From Nocardioides sp. (GTDB taxonomy: Bacteria > Actinomycetota > Actinomycetes > Propionibacteriales > Nocardioidaceae), in assembly GCA_025965295.1 (NCBI GenBank), contig JAOPXF010000319.1:1-13479 (forward strand): a DNA stretch of 13,479 nt, written 5' to 3'. Numbering within the stretch: the stretch's first letter is position 1; each line of letters begins with the position of its first letter. The position numbers were made by a program, and so were the translations under genes. The notes beneath the pieces are model-generated. The model worked only from the letters and a program-made list of their open reading frames with translations. It did no database searches and had not been told where the DNA came from. This document shows positions 6,234-12,946 of this stretch, piece after piece.

Positions 6234-7463
6234 ATGAGCAGACAGCGCATCCTCGCCATCATCCAGGCCGGCGGCGCCGGCGGCCGGATGGACGTCCTCA
6301 CCCGGGAGCGGGCCAAGCCCGCGCTGCCGTTCGCGGGCGTCTACCAGCTCGTGGACTTCCCCCTCTCGAACCTGGCGAACAGCGGGATCAGCGACGTCTG
6401 GCTCTCCGTGCAGTTCCAGGGCTCGACGCTCGAGGAGCAGGTCGCGAACGGCCGGCCCTGGGACCTCGACCGCAACCGCGGTGGGCTCCGGCTGCTGATG
6501 CCGCAGGAGGGCACCGGCAGCCTCGACGAGGACGGCTTCGCGAAGGGCAACGCCGACGAGCTCTTCCGCATCCGTGACCAGATCACCGGGTTCGAGCCGG
6601 ACGTCGTGATCGTGCTGAGCGCCGACCACGTCTACCGCCTCGACTACCTCGACGTCGTCGACACGCACCGGGACGCCGGGGCGGAGTGCACGGTCGTGAC
6701 CACCGAGGTCCCCGTCGAGGAGGCGGGGGACCACGCCGTCGTATCGTCCGACGGCTCGGGCCGGGTGACCGACTTCGACTACAAGCCGGACGACCCCGAC
6801 TCGGGCACCATCGCGACGGAGGTCTTCGTCTACGACCCCGGCGTCCTGGTCGCGGTCCTGGAGGAGCTGCACCGCGAGCTCTCGGCCGAGAGCGAGCCGG
6901 GGGACACCGGTCTCGGCGACTTCGGTGAGCACCTGCTCCCGCGCCTCGTCGAGCGGGGCCGGACGGTGGTGCACCCGATGAAGGGCTACTGGCGCGACGT
7001 CGGGCAGCCGCACCACTACCTGCAGGCGCACCACGACGTGCTGACCGACGACCTGGGCGTGCTCGGTGAGCGGTCCTGGCCGATGATCAGCCGGCAGCCC
7101 CAGCGGGTGCCGGCCCGCCTGCTCGACGGCGCCGACGTCGTCGACAGCCTGGTGAGCCCGGGCGCGAGGGTCGCCGGCCTCGTACGCCGCAGCGTGCTCG
7201 GGCCCGGCGTGGTCGTCGAGGCGGGCGCCGAGGTGCACGACAGCGTGGTCTTCGCCGACTCCGTGGTGCGCGCGGGTGCCCGCGTGCACTGGAGCGTCGT
7301 CGACCAGGGCTGTGTGGTGGAGCGTGACGCGGTCGTCTCCGGGCCCGATGCCGACGGCACCGACGACCCGGACGCCGTGACGCTGGTGGGCCGCGGCTCG
7401 GTCGTGGGGGTCGGCGTGCGGCTGGCCACCGGCGCCCGCCTGGAGCCCGGCACGACCGCCTGA
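6234..7463 (+). CDS. GlgC-family sugar-1-phosphate nucleotidyltransferase (divergent paralogue)
   Basis: This 409-residue protein has the GlgC layout: an N-terminal nucleotidyltransferase domain to about 275 and a C-terminal left-handed beta-helix with hexapeptide-like repeats (VVDSLVSPGARVAG, SVLGPGVVVEAGAEVHDSVVFADS). Glucose-1-phosphate adenylyltransferases make ADP-glucose for glycogen. Conserved elements are LTRERAKPALPF (22-33), DFPLSNLANSGI, SADHVYRLDY with catalytic Asp131, Lys184 in DFDYKPDD, and YWRDVG with Asp255. Some sites are unusual. The nucleotide loop reads GGAGGRMDVLT instead of the common GGxGxRLxPLT, and the region of the WLGTADA motif reads FAKGNADELFRI. No glgA or glgB is nearby. 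It therefore probably retains catalysis, but its sugar or nucleotide may differ from classical GlgC. The ATG at 6234 begins a good family N-terminus. There is 46 bp to the preceding gene. Confidence 0.85.
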   Translation: MSRQRILAIIQAGGAGGRMDVLTRERAKPALPFAGVYQLVDFPLSNLANSGISDVWLSVQFQGSTLEEQVANGRPWDLDRNRGGLRLLMPQEGTGSLDEDGFAKGNADELFRIRDQITGFEPDVVIVLSADHVYRLDYLDVVDTHRDAGAECTVVTTEVPVEEAGDHAVVSSDGSGRVTDFDYKPDDPDSGTIATEVFVYDPGVLVAVLEELHRELSAESEPGDTGLGDFGEHLLPRLVERGRTVVHPMKGYWRDVGQPHHYLQAHHDVLTDDLGVLGERSWPMISRQPQRVPARLLDGADVVDSLVSPGARVAGLVRRSVLGPGVVVEAGAEVHDSVVFADSVVRAGARVHWSVVDQGCVVERDAVVSGPDADGTDDPDAVTLVGRGSVVGVGVRLATGARLEPGTTA

Positions 7464-7494
7464 GTGGGCGGCGGACGCATGTGACGGCCGCCAC
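7464..7494 (+). terminator. Weak stem-loop after the GlgC-like gene
   Basis: Directly after the stop codon, GTGGGCGGC can pair with GCCGCCAC (8 bp with one bulged G) across a 14-nt loop, without a T-run. It is a possible factor-independent or attenuating hairpin before the transporter gene. In G+C-rich DNA such pairings arise by chance, so confidence is low. Confidence 0.3.
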
Positions 7495-7533
7495 CTGGGT
7501 AAGAGCGGGTTGCAGTCGACTCGGAGGTGTCTC

Positions 7534-8928
7534 GTGGTTCCGTCATTCCTTGCCCGTGAGAGAACGGTGGCCGGCCCCGGCTACAGCCGCTGGCTGATCC
7601 CACCCGCCGCTCTCGCGGTGCACCTGTGCATCGGTCAGGTCTACGCGACCAGCGTCTACAAGACCGCGCTCGTCAAGCACTTCGACACCAGCCTCACCTC
7701 GGTGGGCGTGATCTTCTCGATCGCGATCGTGATGCTCGGGCTCTCCGCCGCGGTGGCCGGGACCTGGGTGGACACGAACGGGCCGCGAGCGGCGATGTTC
7801 GTCTCGGCGTGCTTCTGGAGCGTCGGATTCCTCGTCGGCGCGATCGGGATCGGCACGGGTCACCTGTGGCTGGTCTACCTCGGCTACGGCTTCATCGGCG
7901 GGATCGGGCTCGGGATCGGCTACATCTCCCCGGTCTCCACCCTGATCAAGTGGTTCCCCGACCGCCCCGGCCTGGCCACCGGCATGGCGATCATGGGCTT
8001 CGGCGGCGGTGCGCTGATCGCGAGCCCGCTGAGCGGCCGGCTGCTCGGGCTGTACGACGCGTCGTACGACGCGGGCGACCCGACCTCGGTGCCCGACGGG
8101 CACGCAGTGATGCTCCTGTTCGTCACCCTCGGCCTGGTCTATTTCTGCTTCATGATGTTCGGCGCCTTCACGGTCCGCGTCCCGGTCCGGGACTGGAAGC
8201 CGGAGGGGTTCGACGCCTCCGAGGTCGCCACTCGCACCCTGGTCACCACCGCGAGCGTCTCGGCGGCGAACGCGATCCGCACCCCGCAGTTCTGGCTGCT
8301 GTGGGTCGTGCTCTTCTGCAACGTGACGGCCGGCATCGGCATCCTCGAGCAGGCCGCCCCGATGATCCAGGACTTCTTCCGTGAGGGGTCCACGTCGAGC
8401 GTGAGCGCCGCGAGCGCGGCCGGCTTCGTCGGGCTGCTCTCGATCGCGAACATGGCCGGCCGGTTCGTCTGGTCCTCGACCTCCGACCTGATCGGGCGCA
8501 AGCCCATCTACGTCGGCTACCTCGGGGTCGGTCTGGTGCTCTACGTCCTGCTCGCGCTCTTCGGCTCGTCGTCGACCGGCATGTTCGTGCTCCTGGCCGC
8601 GGTGATCATCTCGTTCTACGGGGGCGGCTTCGCCACCGTGCCGGCGTACCTCCGCGACCTGTTCGGCAGCTACCAGGTCGGCGCGATCCACGGCCGGCTG
8701 CTGACTGCCTGGGCCGCCGCCGGCGTGGTCGGACCGCTCATCGTGAACAAGTTCCTCGACGCCCGCGGGACGCCGGGTGAGCTGGTGGCGGCCGACTACC
8801 GTCCGGCGCTGCTCACCATGGTGGTGCTGCTCGCGATCGGCTCCGTGGCCAACCTGCTGATCCGTCCGGTCGACGAGCGGTTCCACGTCCCCGACAGCCA
8901 CCTCGACCGAGAGGAGGCGAAGGCATGA
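7534..8928 (+). CDS. MFS transporter, oxalate/formate antiporter (OFA) type
   Basis: This 464-residue, 12-helix major facilitator protein sits in the cytoplasmic membrane. The GTG at 7534 was chosen because GGAGG lies 6 nt upstream; a TTG at 7510 in the same frame lies before that site. The N-terminus GYSRWLIPPAALAVHLCIGQ followed by VYATSVYKTAL is typical of the OFA family. GTWVDTNGPR between helices 2 and 3 corresponds to the MFS loop motif GxxxDRxGxR, and its counterpart GRFVWSSTSDLIGRKPIYVG follows helix 8. Poly-Gly segments GGIGLGIGYISPVSTLIKWFPDRPGLATG and YGGGFATVPAYLRDLFG also fit the family. Family members exchange carboxylates such as oxalate and formate, but many actinobacterial members are uncharacterised, so the substrate is not known. 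There is no oxalyl-CoA or formyl-CoA gene nearby. It overlaps the next small gene by ATGA, implying coupled translation. Confidence 0.9.
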   Translation: MVPSFLARERTVAGPGYSRWLIPPAALAVHLCIGQVYATSVYKTALVKHFDTSLTSVGVIFSIAIVMLGLSAAVAGTWVDTNGPRAAMFVSACFWSVGFLVGAIGIGTGHLWLVYLGYGFIGGIGLGIGYISPVSTLIKWFPDRPGLATGMAIMGFGGGALIASPLSGRLLGLYDASYDAGDPTSVPDGHAVMLLFVTLGLVYFCFMMFGAFTVRVPVRDWKPEGFDASEVATRTLVTTASVSAANAIRTPQFWLLWVVLFCNVTAGIGILEQAAPMIQDFFREGSTSSVSAASAAGFVGLLSIANMAGRFVWSSTSDLIGRKPIYVGYLGVGLVLYVLLALFGSSSTGMFVLLAAVIISFYGGGFATVPAYLRDLFGSYQVGAIHGRLLTAWAAAGVVGPLIVNKFLDARGTPGELVAADYRPALLTMVVLLAIGSVANLLIRPVDERFHVPDSHLDREEAKA

Positions 8929-9026
8929 CCGCACGCATCACGCTCGCGTGGGCACTGGTCGGGATCCCGCTGGTCTACGGCCTGGTCGAGACCGTCCGCA
9001 AGGCCGCGACCCTCTTCACGGGCTGA
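8925..9026 (+). CDS. 33-residue single-helix membrane protein, putative MFS transporter small subunit
   Basis: An ATG inside the transporter's stop region (ATGA, 4-nt overlap) starts a 33-residue frame ending at TGA 9024-9026. The protein reads MTARITLAWALVGIPLVYG, then LVETVRKAATLFTG: a short positive N-terminus, one hydrophobic helix at about residues 5-22, and a basic amphipathic tail. Very similar small proteins with the pattern AWxxVGIPLxYGxxxTxxKxxxLF are, to my knowledge, annotated behind OFA-type transporters as an MFS transporter small subunit. The overlap, the codon use matching its neighbours and the good match to that pattern make it a real gene. The upstream GAGGAGGCGAAG inside the transporter gene provides the ribosome-binding site. 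It probably assembles with or stabilises the transporter (inference). Confidence 0.75.
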   Translation: MTARITLAWALVGIPLVYGLVETVRKAATLFTG

Positions 9027-9033
9027 GCACCGG

Positions 9034-9055
9034 GCCCCGGGCGGATCCCCGGGGC
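9034..9055 (+). terminator. Strong G+C hairpin after the transporter pair
   Basis: Seven bases after the small gene's stop, GCCCCGGG and CCCGGGGC form a perfect 8-bp stem with the 6-nt loop CGGATC. There is no T-run, as is common for actinobacterial terminators. Its position between the transporter operon and the separately promoted GtrA-like gene supports a terminator role. Confidence 0.65.
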
Positions 9056-9099
9056 GCGCGAATTCGGGCCGGCTGACGGCGTTCGGGGGATGCGTTGGC

Positions 9100-9112
9100 T
9101 AGCCTTGCCCCC
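9100..9112 (+). promoter_or_regulatory. Leaderless -10 box of the GtrA-like gene
   Basis: TAGCCT (9100-9105) fits TAnnnT and ends 7 nt before the ATG at 9113. No Shine-Dalgarno precedes that ATG, so translation probably starts on a leaderless mRNA. No clear -35 box is present at 16-18 bp. Confidence 0.5.
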
Positions 9113-9661
9113 ATGGGAACCCGCTGGCGGCACCTGCTCGCCGAGGTGGGTAGGTTCCTCACCGTCGGCGGTGTGGCCACCATCGTGGCCCTCTTCCTGT
9201 TCAACCTGCTCGTCCACGGCTTCAACACCGGGCACGAGGCGCTCCTCGACGACCACGTCTTCGTCGCCTACGTCGTGGCCAACACGGTCGGCATGGTGAT
9301 CAGCTACCGCGGCAGCCGCAGCTGGGCCTTCCGGGACCGGCCACCCCGCCAGGCGGACGGCGGACGCCTCGCGTTCGTCGTCATCAACGTGGTCACGATG
9401 GCGCTGCCGATCGGGTGTCTGGCGATCAGCCGCAACGTCCTCGGGCTGGCCGACCCCCTCTCGGACAACATCTCAGCCAACGTGATCGGGTTGTTCCTCG
9501 GGCTGGTCGCGCGGTTCTACCTGTTCCGCACCTTCGTGTTCAAGCGGCCGATCCACCTGCCGCACCTCGCGCTGCCGCACCTCGCGGGCGACCCGCACGA
9601 GCCGCTCAGCGAGCCCACAGGGCGGTCCACGAGTGGCCGAGCTCTGCCACCATCTCCCTGA
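9113..9661 (+). CDS. GtrA-family membrane protein (polyprenyl-linked sugar flippase-like)
   Basis: This 182-residue protein has the four membrane helices of the GtrA/DPMS family, at about 12-35, 48-68, 84-108 and 119-140. The helix 2/3 junction ISYRGSRSWAFRD corresponds to the family's N(F/Y)xxxRxWxF motif, and FYLFRTFVFK closes helix 4. GtrA-type proteins are thought to move polyprenyl-phosphate-linked sugars across the membrane or to act with GtrB-type glycosyltransferases, and such a transferase lies 1.3 kb downstream. The ATG at 9113 is preferred over a TTG at 9095 because of the -10 spacing and the family N-terminus. A hydrophilic tail of about 40 residues contains LPHLALPHLA, encoded by a 15-bp tandem repeat. 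The last 56 bp overlap the end of the convergent maf gene. Confidence 0.85.
   Translation: MGTRWRHLLAEVGRFLTVGGVATIVALFLFNLLVHGFNTGHEALLDDHVFVAYVVANTVGMVISYRGSRSWAFRDRPPRQADGGRLAFVVINVVTMALPIGCLAISRNVLGLADPLSDNISANVIGLFLGLVARFYLFRTFVFKRPIHLPHLALPHLAGDPHEPLSEPTGRSTSGRALPPSP
9557..9586 (+). repeat. Perfect 15-bp tandem duplication in the GtrA-like gene
   Basis: CTGCCGCACCTCGCG occurs twice back to back (9557-9571 and 9572-9586), adding one extra LPHLA unit to the tail after the last membrane helix. It keeps the frame and looks like a recent slippage or duplication event in a loosely constrained segment. Confidence 0.8.
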
Positions 9662-10208
9662 CCAGCGGCAGGCTCACCCCGACCACGTTGTGGTGGTCAC
9701 CCTCGATCCCGGTCACGAACGCACCGCCCAGGCCGTCCACCGTGAACGCACCCGCCACGTGCAGCGGCTCGCCGGTGGCGACGTACGCCGCGATCTCGTC
9801 GTCGTCGACGTCCGCGAAGTGCACGGTGGTCGACGCCGTGGCCGCGGCGACCCGGCCGTCCGCGCTGTCGCGCAGGCAGTGGCCGGTCCGGAGGATGCCC
9901 GTGCGGCCGCGCATCGACCGCCACCGCCGGACCGCCTCGTCGGCGTCCGCGGGCTTGCCGAACGGCGCTCCGTCGAGCTCGAGGACGGAGTCGCAGCCGA
10001 GCACCAGCGCCCCCGGGGGGAGGTCGTCACGACCCGCCACGGCGGCGCACTTGAGCTCGGCCAGCTGGAGGGCCAGCTCGGCCGGCGGCAGCCCGTCGAG
10101 CCGCGACTCGTCGACGCCCGAGACGATGACGACGGGGTCGAGACCCGCGCCGCGCAGGGTCGCGAGGCGGGCCGGGGAGGCGGAGGCCAGGACCAGCGTC
10201 GTCGTCAT
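9606..10208 (-). CDS. maf: Maf-family nucleoside triphosphate pyrophosphatase
   Basis: This 200-residue cytoplasmic enzyme hydrolyses non-canonical or methylated nucleoside triphosphates to the monophosphate and pyrophosphate. The N-terminal LVLASASPARLATLRGAGLDP (5-25) is the Maf phosphate-binding motif (SASPxRxxxL). VSGVDES, LVLGCDSVLELDGAPFGKP (the usual D in a CDS/GSDQ context) and the C-terminal EPLHVAGAFTVDGLGGAFV and IEGDHHNVVGVSLPLVREM are all typical. The length matches the family. The ATG at 10208 sits 6 nt after a -10-like TAGGCT and has no Shine-Dalgarno. In mycobacteria maf lies near acyl-CoA carboxylase genes, as it loosely does here. Its 3' end overlaps the convergent GtrA-like gene by 56 bp. 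Confidence 0.92.
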   Translation of the reverse strand: MTTTLVLASASPARLATLRGAGLDPVVIVSGVDESRLDGLPPAELALQLAELKCAAVAGRDDLPPGALVLGCDSVLELDGAPFGKPADADEAVRRWRSMRGRTGILRTGHCLRDSADGRVAAATASTTVHFADVDDDEIAAYVATGEPLHVAGAFTVDGLGGAFVTGIEGDHHNVVGVSLPLVREMVAELGHSWTALWAR

Positions 10209-10214
10209 GGCGCG

Positions 10215-10224
10215 AGCCTAGGGT
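10215..10224. promoter_or_regulatory. Overlapping divergent -10 boxes between maf and the methyltransferase operon
   Basis: On the minus strand TAGGCT (10220-10215) ends 6 nt before the maf ATG, giving a leaderless start. On the plus strand TAGGGT (10219-10224) could serve the methyltransferase operon with a leader of about 35 nt. The two share the TA at the centre of the palindrome CCTAGG (10217-10222), so polymerase binding in one direction would exclude the other. No strong -35 boxes are seen. The maf box is the more convincing of the two. Confidence 0.45.
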
Positions 10225-10263
10225 GTGTCTCGTGGACGCGTCCCCAGCCCCGGCCGTGCGAGC

Positions 10264-11010
10264 ATGTGGGACATGTTCTCGGCTGGTTCACCCTCCCTCG
10301 GGCAACCGGACTACTGGTGGTACCGCGCGCGGTCCGACCTGCTCCGGATCGCGCTCCGGAGCCACGTGGGGCGTCCGGCTCGCGTGCTCGACGTCGGCAG
10401 CGCCGACGGTCCGAGCGTCGGGTGGCTGGCGCGGGCCGGCCAGCGGGTGGCCGTCGACGTGGATCCGCGCGGGCTCCGGCCGGGCGACGTGTGCGCCTCG
10501 GTCACCGAGCTGCCCTTCGGTGACGGGGCCTTCGACCTGGTGGCCGCATTCGACGTCATCGAGCACTGCGAGCCGGAGGGCCGGGCGCTCGCCGAGGTGA
10601 CCCGGGTCCTCGCGCCGGGCGGGCGCCTGTTGATGAGCGTGCCCGCCTACCAGTGGGCCTGGACGCACTTCGACGAGCACAACCACCACCACCGTCGCTA
10701 CACGCGGGCCCGCGCGGTGCGCGCCGTCGAGGCCCAGGGCCTGGAGGTGCTGCGGGCGTCGTACCTCTTTGCGGGGACGTTCCCCTTCTTCGCGGCCGAC
10801 CGGCTCCGCACCCGGTGGCGGGAGCGGGGGAGCGGGGCGCCGCGGCTCCCGGAGGGGACGGTGCCCGCCCTCCCGGAGCTCTCGCCCTGGGTCGAGCGGA
10901 CGATGCTGGCCGCGACCGGGATCGACAGGTGGCTGCTCGACCGGGTCGACCTGCCGTTCGGGTCGTCGGTCGTCGTGGCCGCCCGGAGGCCCGGGGGAGC
11001 GGTTCGATGA
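10264..11010 (+). CDS. SAM-dependent methyltransferase (class I)
   Basis: This protein of about 248 residues has the Rossmann-like methyltransferase fold. Numbered from the ATG at 10264, motif I is VLDVGSADG (41-49), the acidic ribose contact is in VAVDVDP (62-68), FDLVAAFDVIEH is motif III-like, and LAPGGRLLMSVPAYQW follows. FDEHNHHHRRYTRA is a segment I associate with methyltransferases in glycan and lipid-linked sugar clusters. The start is uncertain: GTG 10225, ATG 10264 and ATG 10273 are all in frame, and none has a strong ribosome-binding site. The segment from MFSAGSPSLGQPDYWWYRAR onward looks like the true family N-terminus, so 10264 or 10273 is likely. The stop overlaps the next gene by ATGA. 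Its substrate is unknown; a sugar or polyprenyl-linked glycan is inferred from the operon. Confidence 0.85.
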   Translation: MWDMFSAGSPSLGQPDYWWYRARSDLLRIALRSHVGRPARVLDVGSADGPSVGWLARAGQRVAVDVDPRGLRPGDVCASVTELPFGDGAFDLVAAFDVIEHCEPEGRALAEVTRVLAPGGRLLMSVPAYQWAWTHFDEHNHHHRRYTRARAVRAVEAQGLEVLRASYLFAGTFPFFAADRLRTRWRERGSGAPRLPEGTVPALPELSPWVERTMLAATGIDRWLLDRVDLPFGSSVVVAARRPGGAVR

Positions 11011-12029
11011 GCGCCGCGCGCGAGCACACCCTGTCCGTCGTGGTGCCCGTCTATCGCGGCGCCACGACCCTCGACGAGCTGGTGCGCGAGATCGCCGCGC
11101 TGGTGGCGCCGTTCCACACGCCCGACGGGCACCTGGCGAGGGTCACCGAGGTGGTCCTCGTCCACGACTGCGGCCCCGACGACTCCGACGTCGTGATCCG
11201 TCGCCTCGCCGCGGCCCACGACTGGGTGCGGCCGGTGTGGCTCAGCCGCAACTACGGCCAGCACGCCGCCACGATGGCAGGCATGGCGTCGTCGGGGGGC
11301 GACTGGGTCGCGACGCTCGACGAGGACCGCCAGCACGACCCGGCCGACCTCGGCGCGATGCTCGACCGGGCGATCGCGCAGCGGGCCGACCTGGTGTACG
11401 CCGCCCCCACGAACAAGGCTCCGCACGGCCTGTTCCGCAACGTCACGTCTTGGGGCGCCAAGACCTCGCTGCGCTGGATCACCGGCGACCGCGCGGCCAG
11501 CAGCTTCAACAGCTACCGGCTGGTGCTCGGCGAGATCGCCCGCAGCGTCGCGGCGTACGCCGGGTCGGGGGTCTACCTCGACATCGCCCTCGGGTGGGTC
11601 GCGCGCCGGGTCGCCACCTGCCCCGTCAGCCTCCGCGCCGAGGCGGACCGCCCGTCCGGATACCGGCTCGGGACCCTGCTCTCGCACTACCGGCGGATGG
11701 TCGTCACGGGCGGCACGCGGCTGCTCCGCCTGGTGAGCCTGGTCGGCATCCTGCTCGCCGTCCTCGGGTTCGCCGGGGCCGTCGCGATCGTCTGGACCCG
11801 GATCGAGGGCAACGTCCCCGTCCAGGGCTGGGCCTCGATGATGGTGGTGACGCTGATCGCGTCCGGCTTCGTCCTGGTCTCGCTCGGTGTCGTCGCGGAG
11901 TACGTCGGCGTGGCCGTCAACATGGCCATGGGCCGGCCGCTCTACGTCATCGTGCGTGACCCCGAGGAGGGTCCACTGGGCAGCGGGGGTGTGGCCCCGC
12001 TCCGCGCGGGCGAGGAGGCCGCGCGGTGA
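11007..12029 (+). CDS. GT2 glycosyltransferase, GtrB/DPM1-like, with two C-terminal membrane helices
   Basis: This 340-residue protein has an N-terminal GT-A domain and a membrane anchor, as in GtrB/ArnC-type enzymes that transfer a sugar from a nucleotide donor to polyprenyl phosphate at the inner face of the membrane. LSVVVPVYRG (9-18) is the first nucleotide-binding strand and TLDEDRQHDP (103-112) carries the metal-binding DxD (Asp105-Asp107). WLSRNYGQHAATMAG matches the family's RNxGxxxAxxAG segment. Helices are predicted at about 240-262 and 275-300, followed by YVGVAVNMAMGRPLYVIVRD, a usual family ending. One oddity is VVLVHDCGPDDSD, where most relatives have VDDGSxDxT: the first Asp is His. 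The start is supported by GGGGAG upstream and the ATGA overlap with the methyltransferase. The donor sugar is unknown. Confidence 0.9.
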   Translation: MSAAREHTLSVVVPVYRGATTLDELVREIAALVAPFHTPDGHLARVTEVVLVHDCGPDDSDVVIRRLAAAHDWVRPVWLSRNYGQHAATMAGMASSGGDWVATLDEDRQHDPADLGAMLDRAIAQRADLVYAAPTNKAPHGLFRNVTSWGAKTSLRWITGDRAASSFNSYRLVLGEIARSVAAYAGSGVYLDIALGWVARRVATCPVSLRAEADRPSGYRLGTLLSHYRRMVVTGGTRLLRLVSLVGILLAVLGFAGAVAIVWTRIEGNVPVQGWASMMVVTLIASGFVLVSLGVVAEYVGVAVNMAMGRPLYVIVRDPEEGPLGSGGVAPLRAGEEAAR

Positions 12030-12946
12030 CGACCCTCGTGGTCGGCCGGGGCCTCCTCGGCCGTCAGGTCGAGGCGCAGGTGCGGCGCCGCGGCGGGTGT
12101 GTCCGCACCGTCGACGTGCCCTGGGGCGACCACGACGCCGCGCTCGCGGCGCTGGTCGAGGCGACCCGCGCGGCCGCGCAGGAGTCCGAGAGGTGGCGGC
12201 TGGTGTGGACCGCGGGTGCCGGGGTCGTGGCCACACCCGCCGAGGACGTGGCCGCCGAGCTCGCGCTCTTCCGGGCGTTCGCCGACAGCGCCGCGTCGCG
12301 GCCCGCAGCGATGTTCCTGGCGTCCTCCGCCGGCGGCGTGTACGCCGGCTCCCCCGACCCCGCCCCGTTCGGCGAGGAGTCCGCGACGAACGCACTGGCG
12401 CCGTACGGCCGGGCGAAGCTGGCGATGGAGGAGGTGATGGGCGCGGTCGCCGCGGGTGGCACGCGGGTCCTGGTGGGCCGGCTGGCCAACCTCTACGGAC
12501 CGGGCCAGGACCTCGCGAAGCCCCAGGGTCTCGTCTCCCAGGTCTGCCTGAGCCAGCTCACCAGGACCACGCTGCACGTCTATGTCTCCCTCGACACCCT
12601 GCGCGACTACCTCTTCGTCGCCGACGCGGCGGCGATGGTCGTGACCGGCCTCGACCTGCTGGCCGACGAGCCGCCCGGCACGGTGGTCACCAAGGTGCTG
12701 GCCTCCGGGCAGTCGCTCAGCGTCGCCGCCGTCATCGGCGAGTCGGGGCGGGTCTTCCGGCGCCGGCCCCAACTCTCCACCCGCTCGGTGACGGGGCCGC
12801 AGGTCCGTGACCTGCGGCTGCGCTCGGGAGTGTGGCCGGAGCTCGACGCGCTCGCCACGACACCGTTCCCGGTGGGGCTGCGCCGCACCGCCGACGACAT
12901 CGCGTCGCGGCTGCGCACCGCGGACCTGCAGGTGGCGGGCGCGTGA
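12026..12946 (+). CDS. NAD-dependent epimerase/dehydratase-like protein (extended SDR)
   Basis: This 306-residue protein has an extended short-chain dehydrogenase fold. The dinucleotide loop GRGLLG (7-12) follows strand 1, the SSAGGVYAG segment (100-108) supplies the catalytic Ser, and YGRAK (127-131) is the YxxxK pair. GRLANLYGPGQD and TLRDYLFVADAAAMVV are the standard substrate and cofactor segments of the UDP-sugar epimerase/dehydratase group. This indicates a role in making or modifying a nucleotide sugar. The loop is a variant (GxGLLG rather than GxxGxxG), and the segment after it is short on the usual acidic residue for NAD ribose (CVRTVDVPWGD, where Asp is shifted), so cofactor preference is not certain. 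The GTG start overlaps the preceding gene by GTGA. It is cytoplasmic and probably supplies a sugar to the neighbouring transferases (inference). Confidence 0.85.
   Translation: MTTLVVGRGLLGRQVEAQVRRRGGCVRTVDVPWGDHDAALAALVEATRAAAQESERWRLVWTAGAGVVATPAEDVAAELALFRAFADSAASRPAAMFLASSAGGVYAGSPDPAPFGEESATNALAPYGRAKLAMEEVMGAVAAGGTRVLVGRLANLYGPGQDLAKPQGLVSQVCLSQLTRTTLHVYVSLDTLRDYLFVADAAAMVVTGLDLLADEPPGTVVTKVLASGQSLSVAAVIGESGRVFRRRPQLSTRSVTGPQVRDLRLRSGVWPELDALATTPFPVGLRRTADDIASRLRTADLQVAGA

Noticed and set aside
4778..6316. 512-codon open frame on the minus strand opposite the acyl-CoA dehydrogenase
   Set aside because: Its protein is repetitive in Arg, Gly, Ala, Asp and Val without any domain, and it covers a well-supported gene and its promoter; long antisense frames are expected at this G+C content.
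7543..8934. 463-codon minus-strand frame opposite the MFS transporter
   Set aside because: It is rich in Glu, Arg, His and Asp with no hydrophobic core or motif, and is a mirror of the transporter's codon bias.
10232..10600. Plus-strand GTG frame placed 7 nt after the TAGGGT box, as if leaderless
   Set aside because: The product is Ser/Thr/Arg/Gly-rich with no fold, and overlaps the methyltransferase motif I region in another frame.
10698..12395. 565-codon minus-strand frame across the glycosyltransferase operon
   Set aside because: Low-complexity Arg/Pro/Asp/His composition, spanning three clearly coding plus-strand genes.
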